From contig NC_085109.1 in assembly GCF_030269925.1 (NCBI RefSeq), positions 620,001 to 684,000 on the forward strand: a stretch of 64,000 bases of DNA, written 5' to 3'. Both the position numbers and the translations under genes were made by a program. The stretch comes from Bombyx mori (lineage: Eukaryota > Arthropoda > Insecta > Lepidoptera > Bombycidae). The notes beneath the pieces are model-generated. The model saw only the letters and a program-made list of their open reading frames with translations. It had not been told where the DNA came from and made no database searches. Position 1 is the first letter of the stretch, and each line of letters begins with the position of its first letter. This document shows positions 20,081 through 29,600 of this stretch, piece after piece.

Positions 20081-20964
20081 AAAATTATTATTTTTAACAA
20101 TCTGAATTTTCTTTTTACTGAATGTCAAACTATACTGAATGACATATAAGAAAAATCCTTTTTATAAAACTAAAGAGGTTTAGACTATGAAGGGTTTTCT
20201 TTACAAATATTCTAATTAGGTAGGTACTTGAAAATAATACTGTAGTTTTTGTATAGTTAATACTAAAATAATTGTTTCAAGTTTTATGATAATTTTTATG
20301 AGCATGAATCTAGTTGGTTCTCGTATTTTAATTGTATTAATTTCATGGTCTTTGGTTCGTTTACATGGAGGTGTCGTTACTGTTTACAATGTGTAAGTTT
20401 GTTAACAAATCGTTGATTTAATTCAAAAATTTTTAGGTTGGAAGTAGGTAGAGGACTATAATAAACGCATACAATGTTTATCAGAAGGGATTAGTAGATA
20501 CCTTAAGCTGCTATCATTCACTCCTCATCATTAATAATGATTCCGGTAATTAGGTAACTTTATAATTACATAGGTTTGATTGTTAGAAACAAGTTTTATC
20601 CTTCGTACATTTTTTTATACTAATCACGTCCCATTTAAAATTTCTTAGTGGTAGACAGTGACTTAGCTGGGTAATTCCAAGAATGTCCCATGTCCAAGAG
20701 TGATTGATGGTCACCTCACATTTACGTAAACCATATGACCACCAAGTTCGTCTCGTTGGTAAAAAAGAAATAGCAGTACCGGAAATAAGTAGAATCAAAT
20801 AGCTTACCTTCTGCTTTCAAAACTTATGGGAACTGTCTCCTTCAGTCAGGATGCTTACAATTGATATCCTAATTTACTTCAAAAAAATCTTAGAACACAA
20901 AATACCGTTGGTTTGAATGAGTTAAAATTTCCTTTATTTAATTCTCGTACAATCTAATCCCCAG
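20081..20964. other. AT-rich sequence, probably intron upstream of the 20965 exon
   Basis: The end (about 20930-20964) looks like an intron 3' end: a pyrimidine-rich stretch followed by taatccccag. No upstream exon could be identified. Confidence 0.45.
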
Positions 20965-21578
20965 GGTTTTTGGCTACATGTACAACTCCGACTCACTCTA
21001 AAACAATAGCCATAAAAGACCACAGCTTCGTCGGGGAGGATCTGACATTGACAGAAGAACTAGCTCGAAGAATGGGATTGAACGCTACTTTCAACCCTCC
21101 GATGATCAAAGAAATCGACATAGGTCTCCCGGAATACCTCACGATTGACGAGAGCGCCTACATAAATAGAACTCTCCGAAGAACGGGCTATGACAACGAG
21201 AATGACCCTCACGAATACACTTTGAATTTCAAAATCTTGGACATGATGCGTCAGGACGTCTACTACACTCAATTCCGCGTCGGCCACTTGCACAGAAAAC
21301 TAAAAAGATATTTCACTAGCCCGGATTTTAGATTGTCGTACATTTTCGGTAAGCTGGACGAATGGCTCTATGACATGAAAGTGATTTGGACTGTAGCTTC
21401 CAAGACGCGCGAGTTCAATAACGACGAGAAGCTGAGGAGATTCAGGGTTTATAAGCAGATGTTGTATTACACTCACATGTTGCGGCGAAATGTTGACATC
21501 ACTTTTACTGTCGAAGATCTGATTAAAATCCACAACGAGATATACCAGAAGAGGAAAAAGTTGCTCGATTCAGATTGA
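20965..21578 (+). CDS. terminal exon of an unrecognised protein
   Basis: Open for 204 codons to a TGA at 21576-21578. The segment begins after a good acceptor (tctaatccccag, AG at 20963-20964), with two bases completing a split codon, then TTT TTG GCT. No ATG fits near the start (the first in-frame ATG is at 21072), so this is most likely the last coding exon, not a whole gene. The protein is hydrophilic and charged, with a proline-containing N-terminal part (FNPPM), an acidic middle and a helical, Arg/Lys/Tyr-rich C-terminal half that ends RKKLLDSD. No signal peptide, membrane segment, zinc motif or catalytic motif is seen and I do not recognise a family. Its GC content is clearly higher than the AT-rich flanks, as expected for real coding DNA here. 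No mobile-element similarity was noticed. Confidence 0.75.
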
Positions 21579-21807
21579 TTGAGGGAAACTCCTTTAATCA
21601 TAAAACAAAGAAGTGATTGTTTTTTTAAAGTCCACTTTTTTATTTTACCCACACGATAATGTTGGTCACAAGATTTCATATCTTTAATTTTTGCGGGCTC
21701 TTGTAGCCGAGATACGATTGGACTACAAAATATAAATCCTACAAACACAAGTATTTTAAAGTCTCCTGAGTAGTACGTTTGCCTGAATATCCAACAGACA
21801 TATAATT
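21579..21807 (+). other. probable 3' untranslated region
   Basis: AT-rich sequence after the stop. No canonical AATAAA is seen; aatataaat at about 21728-21736 is a weak alternative. A Bm1 copy begins at 21809. Confidence 0.4.
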
Positions 21808-21808
21808 T

Positions 21809-22030
21809 ACTGGTGGTAGGAACTCTTGTGAGTCCGCGCGTGTAGGTACCCCACCCTGCCTATTTCTGCCGTGAGGCAGTAATGGGGCAGCCGTTGTAAC
21901 TATACTTGAGACTTTAGAACTTATATCTCAAGATGGGTGGCGCAAGATGGTGGCATGGTCTATGGGCTCCAGTAATCACTTAACACCAGGTGGGCTGTGA
22001 GCTTGTCCACCCAACCAAGCAATAAAAAAA
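21809..22030 (+). mobile_element. Bm1-type SINE, body with small deletions
   Basis: actggtggtaggaactc start and ccaagcaataaaaaaa end. About 20 bases around the gtttcggtttgaagg block are missing. Confidence 0.88.
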
Positions 22031-22479
22031 ATATATATATATAACATAGGACAAATATAAATAAAATATTATTTAGTTGATTACTTTCTGATATTCTTAC
22101 TCAAAGGTCTTCTATATCAAAGAAATAGTATTATTATAATTTCTCTCGTTTCCAAATACTTGGAAGTGGGCCGTAATTGGAACAGAATTATATGAAATTT
22201 TTCCGAATGAGAACCACAGTTCATCGACCTGTGACCTTTAAAGTGTATAGTCAATTTGTAGATTTCAATCATGTACGGCTTACAGCGACAAGACTAGCAC
22301 ATCGGGCTTCGAAAGGAGCCTCGTATTTTTTGCAAAGAATGATGCCTCTCTTTCCTTTTTTTTTCCTCTGCTTTAATCGTCTTTATTTTTCGCCACAATC
22401 CGAGACTTCTAATGCAGTCACCGGTCTACAGATACAGTTTGTAGACTAACTTCATTTCGCTAGTCGTCATTTCGCTGGC
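22031..22479. other. spacer, nothing recognised
   Basis: AT dinucleotide run at 22030-22043, then unique-looking sequence. Confidence 0.4.
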
Positions 22480-22597
22480 TTTTTTTTATTACCTTTTGTA
22501 GACAGACGAGCATAAGGCCCAGCTGATGGTGTGTGGTTATCGTCACCCATGGACGTCAGCAACGCCAGAGGCACAGTCAGCTCGTGCCTAAAAACTG
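22480..22597 (-). mobile_element. LINE family A, 3' tail fragment
   Basis: T-run, then the agacagacgagcataaggcccagctgatgg block and the catggacgtcagcaacgcc block; diverged from the 31003 copy. Confidence 0.8.
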
Positions 22598-22737
22598 CTC
22601 ACTCCAGTTTGCTATTTCATTTCAGTTGCATCGCGTATATCCAAATTTATCATCAGAAAGTAGTTGGGAGGCACAAGCTTATTGTTAAATCTGTAATGCA
22701 TGTGATTCAGATCGACATCATCTAAATATATATTTCA

Positions 22738-23098
22738 ACTAGCGACCCGCGCTCGCCTCGCTTCGGAAACATGAAATTTTATTATTGATAGCTGAGTTCC
22801 GCGATGTTACCCGCGGTTATTGTCGCACAGCGGGTGACGCCGCGGGGCGAAGCTAGTCTAATTAAAGTAGCCTAAGTTACTGCTTATATCATCAGCTACC
22901 TATCAGTGAAAGTCTCGTCAAAATCGGTCCAGCCGTTCCAGAGATTAGCCGGATAGACAGACAGATAGACAAAAACTGTAAAAAATGTTATTTTGGTGTA
23001 TATACCGTATATTTAATCATCTGCATGTAGTAAAAAGCGGTTATTTCAATATTACAAACATACACTCCAATTTTATTTATATGTATATAGAGGCATTT
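22738..23098 (+). repeat. Helitron-like interspersed repeat, copy 2
   Basis: Near-complete match in order and spacing to 57917-58290 and, inverted, to 1861-2205. The region gttacccgcggttattgtcgc...gcgggtgacgccgcgg folds, and is followed by ggggcgaagctagtct. Non-coding. Confidence 0.7.
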
Positions 23099-23660
23099 TT
23101 AATCAGTCTGAAGTCGTTTTTTTAATATTATAATTATCTCATGTGTTTCCTAAAAAATAAGGTGAGTTAATATAAAAAGCCACTTATTAATTTGATACTT
23201 AATATATAGGTACAATCAATAAAAAAACTGTTTTTATTATTAAAACACAGGTTTGCTAGATTGCCTATTATTATTGTTCGTCTACAAACTTAACATATTG
23301 CTTGTAGTGCTTTAAGGTGCACTGAAACTTTCAATAAAATCTTCATACCTAATTAAATTATGGAAGTTTCTAGAAAGGACACACGATGTAGATAAATTTC
23401 TTTTCGGCGATCTTCGTTCTACCTTGTTCGAAGATATCTATAATGATATTTTTTGTTGAAAATCTCGGATACGAAAGAACATCCGTGCCTCATTATATTA
23501 TGAATATCATGAAAACATAGTTGACCTGAGTGGCAAAACATATTGCGCTTAAATGTCCGAGATTTTTGCATCAATTTTAGTCATTCTTAAAAAACACATA
23601 TCAGATTTAATTTGCCAAAATTTAATTTTAGCTTTTAGATTGGACTTTAGAGGGGACTTG
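23099..23660. other. AT-rich spacer, nothing recognised
   Basis: No supported exon. Confidence 0.4.
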
Positions 23661-23869
23661 GGCTCTGGAATGAACTCACCCTTCCCGTAACCCCTCCACG
23701 ATGTTTCCCGAGCGCTGTCACTCCCTACTTCAAACGGGTTAAGTGAATCCTCAGTAGGCAGCGGCTTGGCTCTGCCCCTGGCATTGCTGATGTCCATGGT
23801 GAGCAACGGTAACCACTATCCATCAGTTGGGCCGTATGCTCGTCTGCCTATAATGGAAATAAAAATGGG
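23661..23869 (+). mobile_element. LINE family A, 3' fragment
   Basis: Reads in the sense direction ctctggaatgaactcaccc, cccgagcgctgtcac, ggcagcggcttggctctg and the tail gtatgctcgtctgcctataatgg. 5'-truncated. Confidence 0.85.
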
Positions 23870-24009
23870 AAATTCAAATAAGTCCACTTCTTTGAGTTAC
23901 ATGATCGATTTATCAGTGGTATCGCAAAAGGGGTAATAAACCTATATGTAAAAGAAACCTTTATTATTTGAAACCTTTAAAACTCTAGTTTTACAAAAAA
24001 GATTTTCCT

Positions 24010-24480
24010 GAGGACGGAATCAGTCACCTTTCTGTCATTCAGCGAAGAGATAAATATCAGTTTTGCATAGTATAATAATACTGGATAAACTGGTGGTAGG
24101 ACCTCTTGGGAGTCCGCACGGGTAGGTACCACAACCCCGCTTATTTTTGCCATGAAGCAGTAATGCGTTTCGGTTTGAAGGGTGGGGTAGCCGTTGTAAC
24201 TATACTGAGACCTTAGAACTTACACCTCAAGGTGGGTGGCGCATTTACGCTGTAGATGTTTATGGGCTCCAGTAACCACTTAACACCAGGTGGGCTGTGA
24301 GCTCGTCCATCCATCTAAGCAATAAAAAAAAATATACTGATTAAAATATAAAAAAAAAATGAAGTGCTTTAAATGCTGTGTTCTTATTTATAGTACAGAA
24401 AACGCAATTAAAGTCTTATTTTTCATTCATTCTGGAGCATTTGATATCATTATATATAAATTATGAAATATAATATACAT
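24010..24480 (+). repeat. unclassified repeat X, copy 2, interrupted by Bm1
   Basis: The left part (to about 24088) has ctttctgtcattcagcgaagag and cagttttgcatag; the right part (from 24333) has cagaaaacgcaattaaagtctta and gatatcattatat. The Bm1 at 24089-24332 sits between them with an imperfect duplication (atactggataa and atactgattaa) at its borders. Confidence 0.5.
24089..24332 (+). mobile_element. Bm1-type SINE
   Basis: Complete common body without the tRNA-like head, ending in an A-run; inserted in repeat X. Confidence 0.9.
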
Positions 24481-24736
24481 ATAAAATACAGAGCTGCTAT
24501 AAAGGTAACAGTAATTTCGCCATTAAATGATTGAGAGATCCATTTTGAGTCGTCAACTGCGCTGTAATACAATACAATGGTGCATTGTTCTAAGCGTAAT
24601 TACAAGCCACCCATCACAGACAGGCTGACGCCAGACCCACGGGCTTTTAGAGACGACGACACGATCTGTCGTTGCGTTAAAAAAAATCTACTAAGAGACT
24701 ATTAAAACAAACTAGTTAATTAATTTATATATTAAT
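24481..24736. other. spacer, nothing recognised
   Basis: Unique-looking AT-rich sequence. Confidence 0.35.
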
Positions 24737-25043
24737 ACGTGAAGCAAAAACTTTGTATCCCTTTTTACGAAAATTGCGCAGACGGAGGAGTATGAAATTT
24801 TCCACACTTTTAGAGAATATAGAGAAGTGCACAATGCTAATATTTTTTTTTAAAATAATGCATAAAAGATACATTAAATCAGTAAAGAAAACATTACACA
24901 CACTACATACCATGTATTTGATGCACACACGCACTATTTATTGTCAAACTTTTGTTCTTGACGTCTGTGGTCAAATTGAGAATAGATTAAATATTGTTTG
25001 TCTTTGTTAATATTTTTTATAGTGTAGTCTTGGCGAAATTTGT
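24737..25043 (+). repeat. unclassified repeat Y, copy 1
   Basis: About 307 bp, present again in inverted orientation at 46385-46707. Shared ends are tacgtgaag and cttggcgaaatttgt. Shared inner blocks: ttgcgcagacggaggagtatga, ttatgcataa-type words, acacac-rich part, caaacttttgtt and gtctgtggtcaa. No long frame with recognisable content. Confidence 0.65.
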
Positions 25044-25081
25044 ATAAAATACAATCATAATAGTGTACAAACTTACAATTC

Positions 25082-25127
25082 CAATTAATTATTATAGTCG
25101 AATTTCGACTACTGCAATAATTAATTG
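25082..25127. repeat. 46-bp near-perfect palindrome
   Basis: Outer arms caattaattatt and aataattaattg, inner arms tagtcgaa and ttcgacta around a single T. Only one side holds an extra base (A94 of the left) and the other a ctgc insert. It directly follows repeat Y. Confidence 0.85.
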
Positions 25128-25179
25128 ACAAATAGAGAGAGATGGAGAAGTCTCTCAAAAGCCGCAGCCATACATTATG

Positions 25180-25232
25180 ACATACGTAACCACGACCAAT
25201 CCACCAGGAGTGTACGACTGAGAAGAAGTTAA
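25180..25232 (+). mobile_element. RTE-like LINE, tail fragment
   Basis: cacgaccaatccacc, then agtgtacgactgagaagaag. The cgactgagaagaag block is also at the end of 51440-51540. Confidence 0.5.
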
Positions 25233-25571
25233 TTAATCTATTGTTTTAAATTAAAAACAAAGTTGCGTTAATTAAACAACATTTATTTTAATATTTTTTC
25301 ACTGTTACGCTATGTACTTAAGAATTACTTAAATAGTATTAAATTTAACTTGTCAGCGATTGTAGCTGATGCTGTAGTAATAGATTTGTTAGTGAAATAA
25401 TAGCAAGATAATACCGCGTCCATTGAATTTATTCCCGATAACGAGTACTTGCACAGTGGAACAATACGAGCCAACTTAAAGTTATTAGACCAATTCTTTG
25501 CGCATTAATTCTTTTTACTGTTTTTTTTATGTATCACTCCTACGAGTTGTTGGCTGACACATGTTAAGATC
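25233..25571. other. AT-rich spacer, nothing recognised
   Basis: No supported feature. Confidence 0.35.
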
Positions 25572-25825
25572 AATGGTGGCAGGACCTCTTGTGAGTCCGC
25601 ACGAGTAGGCACCACCACCCTGCCTATTTCTGCCGTGAAGCAGTGATGCGTTTCGGTTTGAAGGGTGGGGCAGCCGTTGTAACTATACTGAGACCTTAGA
25701 ACTTATGTCTCAAGATGGGTGGCGCATTTGCATTGTAGATGTTTATGGGCTCCAGTAACCACTTAACACCCGGTGGGCTGTGAGCTCATCCACCCATCTA
25801 AGCAATAAAAAGAAAAAGAAAAAAA
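25572..25825 (+). mobile_element. Bm1-type SINE
   Basis: Full common body, ending gcaataaaaagaaaaagaaaaaa. Confidence 0.9.
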
Positions 25826-26238
25826 GATCAGTAAACGACTCCATTGGAAATACATATACGTGGTATCTTTACCATCTTTTGGTAGTCAGCTAATAAGTTT
25901 GACGTAAAAAATCTACCTAAGTTTTCTTTTCATGTTTTTCAAAATGTCTATTTTATTACTTGTGCTACTACTGAATTTAATCAGAGATTTTTTTCATATA
26001 AAAAATTGTAATAAGATTATCGAAATTACAACCGTTTTGTCGGAACAGCCGAGCTTACGCATGCAATAATAGTGCTTATCGCGCCGTAGACAAAGGTTAA
26101 GTTGATTTATAAACCGATTGAGATAACTCACTATATGATTCCGGTTCCAAAAAATTTAATAAGCTAACAGCACTGGCATTTGCGCTCAGATGTTAATGAC
26201 GCTTTATATTTTATTTGCGACAATTGGTTTCAGATTTT
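25826..26238. other. spacer downstream of the MADF-BESS gene
   Basis: No gene seen. Confidence 0.35.
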
Positions 26239-26244
26239 TTTATT
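26239..26244 (-). terminator. candidate polyadenylation signal of the MADF-BESS gene
   Basis: AATAAA on the minus strand, about 240 bases after the stop codon at 26481. It is the first canonical hexamer noticed there. Confidence 0.45.
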
Positions 26245-26480
26245 TAAATTAACCATTGTATAATAATATAATTCACAAAATTATACTGAAGAAGTATTTC
26301 CTCGGGACTTCGCTATACGTAAAAATTATTAAAAATCCTTAATTTGAACGTATTGCCTCCTGAAATTTACAATTCACTCTTCAATGTCACTTTGATTTGA
26401 CTGTCTCTGATGTCGATCATCAGCACGTGATCCTGACGCAACTGTTACCGATGTGGCCTGTCATATTCCTCCAAGCTCCG

Positions 26481-26751
26481 TCACTCAAAGCCCTTTGCGA
26501 CTCCTACCTTTGACTCCCCATGTTCACTCTCACACTCCTCCTCAACCTTCAGCAAAACGTCGAGGACTTGTCTCTTGACCAAACCTTGGTATTTTTTGGG
26601 TAAGCGCTTCGTACTCTGACATACGCTGGCGAAGAATAAATCCAGCGAATCTTGATCGGCGTTACCGGGGTCCCAGATCTCTTGCTCCTGGTCTGATTGA
26701 ACCTCGGTCTCGTCCATTTTGATATCTTCGCGGATTGCGTGCCTCTGGTTC
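26481..26751 (-). CDS. MADF-BESS gene, exon 3
   Basis: 271 nt with an acidic linker (DETEVQSDQEQEIWD) and the BESS motif, then TGA at 26483-26481. Acceptor cttctttcag at 26752-26761. Confidence 0.88.
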
Positions 26752-28903
26752 CTGAAAGAAGTGTGATTATCTCATTTAAGTCGCCTACACAACTGGTGGT
26801 AGGACCTCTTGTATTACTGGTAGTAGGACCTCTTGTGAGTCCTCGCGGGTAGGTACCGCCACCTTGCTTATTTCTGCCGTGAAGCAGTAATGCGTTTCGG
26901 TTTGAAGGGTGGGGCAACCGTTGTAACTAACTATACTTGAGACCTTAGAACTTATATCTCAAGGTGGGTGGCGCATTAACGTTGTGAATGTCTATCGGCT
27001 CCAGTAACCACTTAACACCAGGTGGTCTGTGAGCTCGTCCACCCATTTAAGCAATAAAATTTAAAAAAAAAAAGACTCTCTGGTCGATGGTGCAGGTGAT
27101 GCAGCCGTTGTTACAGCTTAAGTCAAAAAATCTTTAGTTGTATTGGAATTAAGCCCCTATTTAGACCAATGCCATGTATCACCAATAAACACGACGACGA
27201 ATACCTCAAAACGTCTACTTGACACGTCATACGCACCTCCTCATGGTCATGTGAGGCAGAACAAACGCCATCCTACTCTGGTACTGCCACTTCTTGGAAG
27301 GAACACCAGCTTTTGTTGTGTCACCCCTTTTCATCCGCTTCAGGGCCTGACGCATAGAGTCCCTTAGGATCTTCCATTCTCGCTTAAGGACTTCACCTAC
27401 AAGAAAATGTTGAGTAAGATTGGCTGTTTTGTTGGCGATACGCGACACTGACATCCAACCTACCTAGCCAGCCTATTAGTGGTAGGGTCTCTTGTGAAAC
27501 CGCAGTAATGAGTTTCGATTTCAAGGGTGGGGCTTTCTTCCCTGAAGCTGGCACACGTTTCAGCTTGTATTATTTAGTCAAGATACGAGAACGATCTTTA
27601 GGAATTAGAGGGCTCAATATAAATATTGGACGGTGCAGTTAGGTGAAGTCAGAACCCAAAATACTGGTTTTCATATGCAATTTTTATTTATTTAATTGTG
27701 TTATCAGTTACCGGAGTCCCCGAAGTTCTAATGTCTCAGTTTTCAGAGTTCAATGATTCAGTACCTCACTCTTAAAAGCGAAACGCATTATTGCTTTACG
27801 GCAGAAATGGGCAGGGTGGTGATACCGACTCGTGCGGTCTCTCAAGATGTCCTACTGTCCTAGGTTTGATTTTTATTACACGATGTTATTCCTTTTTATG
27901 TCATGATGGAAGTCAGTCAAATTGGAATACCTACGTATTCCAATAGAAAAATTGGTTCTTGCCGGCGGGATTCGAACACCGATACATCGCTATATACGAA
28001 TGCACCTGGCGTCTTATCCTAGGCCACGACGACTTTCAATTTTTGCACCATGCTAATTGAATTAAATTGAATAAAGTGACCTTTCAGATGAAATTACCAA
28101 AAGATGCATACATAAACAAGCAAAATTTTATTTGTTTAATATTAACACAATCTTAAGTGGTACTAAAATTGTTTATCCTCATCTGTCAGTATTGATAGTA
28201 ACCCCACCCTTGCTGTTTAAGTTTACTAACTTAATCCTCCCACACTCCCACTTGCCTTCGGGTGAAATCCTACAATCCTCACGGCTGATTTGATATTACT
28301 CCGGCAGCCAGTCGCTAAATTGCAAGCTATCAACTTTTTCCCTACCTACTTACTCGCCGGTAGCTTACGGGGCTATTCCAGTTACTCTCAAACTGTAGAA
28401 TCAACTGTAAGTAAATATTACAGATCGCATTTAAAAAAATAGAAAACTTATTGTTTAATCTTGAAGCTAAACCACACAATAGTATCTTTGTCTTTGTTAG
28501 AAATTTGAATGATGATCATGTTCGGCAATATTGGATTTGCAAATTTAAGCCCGCATTTATCAAAATACAGAGCTTAAATAAGAGCTAAATAGATTGGTTT
28601 TAATCTAATAAGACAACTTAGGTAGTCAGCGCTCTGATAACTCTATGCTCTGAAATTTGGTACATAGGTTCAGAATAATTTTATTTTGTAAAATGCTAAG
28701 TCCACTAATCTAAAACAATGCATGCAACAAAAATATAAGGTTCGTAACTCACTGTTAGCTCCCATGCGCTCGGATATCTCTAACCAGCATCGGTCTCGCA
28801 CGTCGATGTCCCTATGATTTTCATGTTTCGTGTCCCACAAAACGGGGTATTTTTTGACTTCATCGATCAACCTTTCGCGATATTGTCTCGAGTTTGAGTT
28901 CAT
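26481..28903 (-). CDS. MADF-BESS domain protein, three exons
   Basis: Spliced from 28903-28753, 27396-27237 and 26751-26481, giving 582 nt or 193 aa. All borders are GT-AG (donors GTGAGT and GTGCGT; acceptors ttcttgtag and cttctttcag) and the reading frame is kept across both junctions. Residues about 9-100 form a MADF domain: RLIDEVKKYPVLWD, RDRCWLEISERMG, then LKREWKILRDSMRQ, KKWQYQSRMAFVLPHM. Residues about 138-176 match a BESS motif (DSLDLFFASVCQSTKRLP, then QVLDVLLKVEEE). In insects MADF domains bind DNA and BESS motifs mediate protein contacts; such proteins act in the nucleus as transcription regulators. The length is short for the family. The start is MNSN at 28903 with A at -3; the frame extends upstream only through a TTG. 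It has no stop or shift. Which relative it corresponds to was not determined. Confidence 0.88.
26792..27073 (+). mobile_element. Bm1-type SINE in intron 2 of the MADF-BESS gene
   Basis: Antisense to the gene. The first 23 bases of the body are doubled (two actggt-gtaggacctcttgt starts at 26792 and 26815). Its start lies about 40 bp from the intron 3' splice site, so the branch point must be in what remains or in the SINE. Confidence 0.9.
27237..27396 (-). CDS. MADF-BESS gene, exon 2
   Basis: 160 nt carrying the second half of the MADF domain, with the W-K-LRD-(x)n-KKW signature. It is entered in phase 1 and left in phase 2; acceptor ttttcttgtag at 27397-27407, donor AG|GTGCGT at 27236-27231. 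Confidence 0.88.
27474..27533 (+). repeat. Bm1-type SINE fragment in intron 1
   Basis: agtggtagggtctcttgtgaaaccg joined to gcagtaatgagtttcgattt; an internal deletion removed about 50 bases. Confidence 0.65.
27700..28035 (-). mobile_element. Bm1-type SINE with tRNA-like head, diverged, in intron 1
   Basis: In the sense direction (minus) it starts with gtcgtcgtggcctaggataag (A-box-like) and ggtgttcgaatcccgccgg (B-box-like), followed by the ttccaat-gaaaatac and cttccat blocks, then the common body. Lies in the same orientation as the gene. It is one of few copies here that keep the promoter head. Confidence 0.75.
28753..28903 (-). CDS. MADF-BESS gene, exon 1
   Basis: 50 codons plus one base: first half of the MADF domain, with the KYPVLWD and W-LEIS-RMG signatures. 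The donor A|GTGAGT lies at 28752-28747. Confidence 0.88.
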
Positions 28904-29480
28904 TATCAAAAAAACGCGACCACACGAAGCGAGGTCCAAGCGATACTGAGCGAGATGAAGCTATGGGCGACGTTGCCGCTCCGCATTGAAGCTAGATGGC
29001 CGTATCGCGCATCGCACTCGGTGTAATGCATGGTTTAACACAGAGTGAATAAATTTAGATGGCACGAAATATTTATTTTTATTCATTTTAAAAATATTAA
29101 TGTAGTTTTTTACTTTATAAATATTCAGCATTTTAATTTGAAAATAAGTGCTTTATTTAATGTCAGTAAATACGGAACTAAAAATTGTAGACATGTTGTG
29201 TTACCTACTTATAGTTTACCTAATAGGTATTTTTCTCTATTTTGTTTTGCCTTTAACCCATTTGATGAGTTTCGATATGCTTATTCCACTTATCATAACA
29301 ACAGTTGAACTAATAGTTTTGTTTATGTAGATACCTGATAATTATATCTAGACAAACGCATGCATACACGAGCATAGCTTATTTATACACACATATTATC
29401 TAGTTCATAAACTCAAAATACGTTTTGATTACTTTTGATCGACTAAAAAACATATAGGTGCGACAAATCTCTACAGTAAG
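28904..29480. promoter_or_regulatory. probable promoter region of the MADF-BESS gene
   Basis: Immediately upstream of the start, 28904-29030 is richer in CpG than the surroundings (tatcgcgcatcgcactcgg). No TATA box at a convincing distance was seen. The stretch from 29040 is AT-rich without supported genes. Call is positional. Confidence 0.35.
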
Positions 29481-29600
29481 TTTGATTCTATGGTGCGCTA
29501 CGTTGCCAGCTGCAACGAATGGCGGGCCGCGCAGCGTGGCGACGTTGCCGCACTGAACGCTACTCGCCGGCCGGCGTTTGACGAACGAGTTATAACCTAC
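29481..29600. other. CpG-rich island
   Basis: A sharp GC/CpG peak (ggcgggccgcgcagcgtggc, ctcgccggccggcg) in AT-rich DNA. It shares the 14-mer ggcgacgttgccgc (29538-29551) with the MADF-BESS upstream region (28966-28979). It may be a divergent promoter or first exon. Confidence 0.4.

Noticed and set aside
26549..26917. 122-codon minus frame overlapping MADF-BESS exon 3 and Bm1
   Set aside because: It is out of frame with the BESS motif and runs into SINE sequence; the spliced frame is far better supported.
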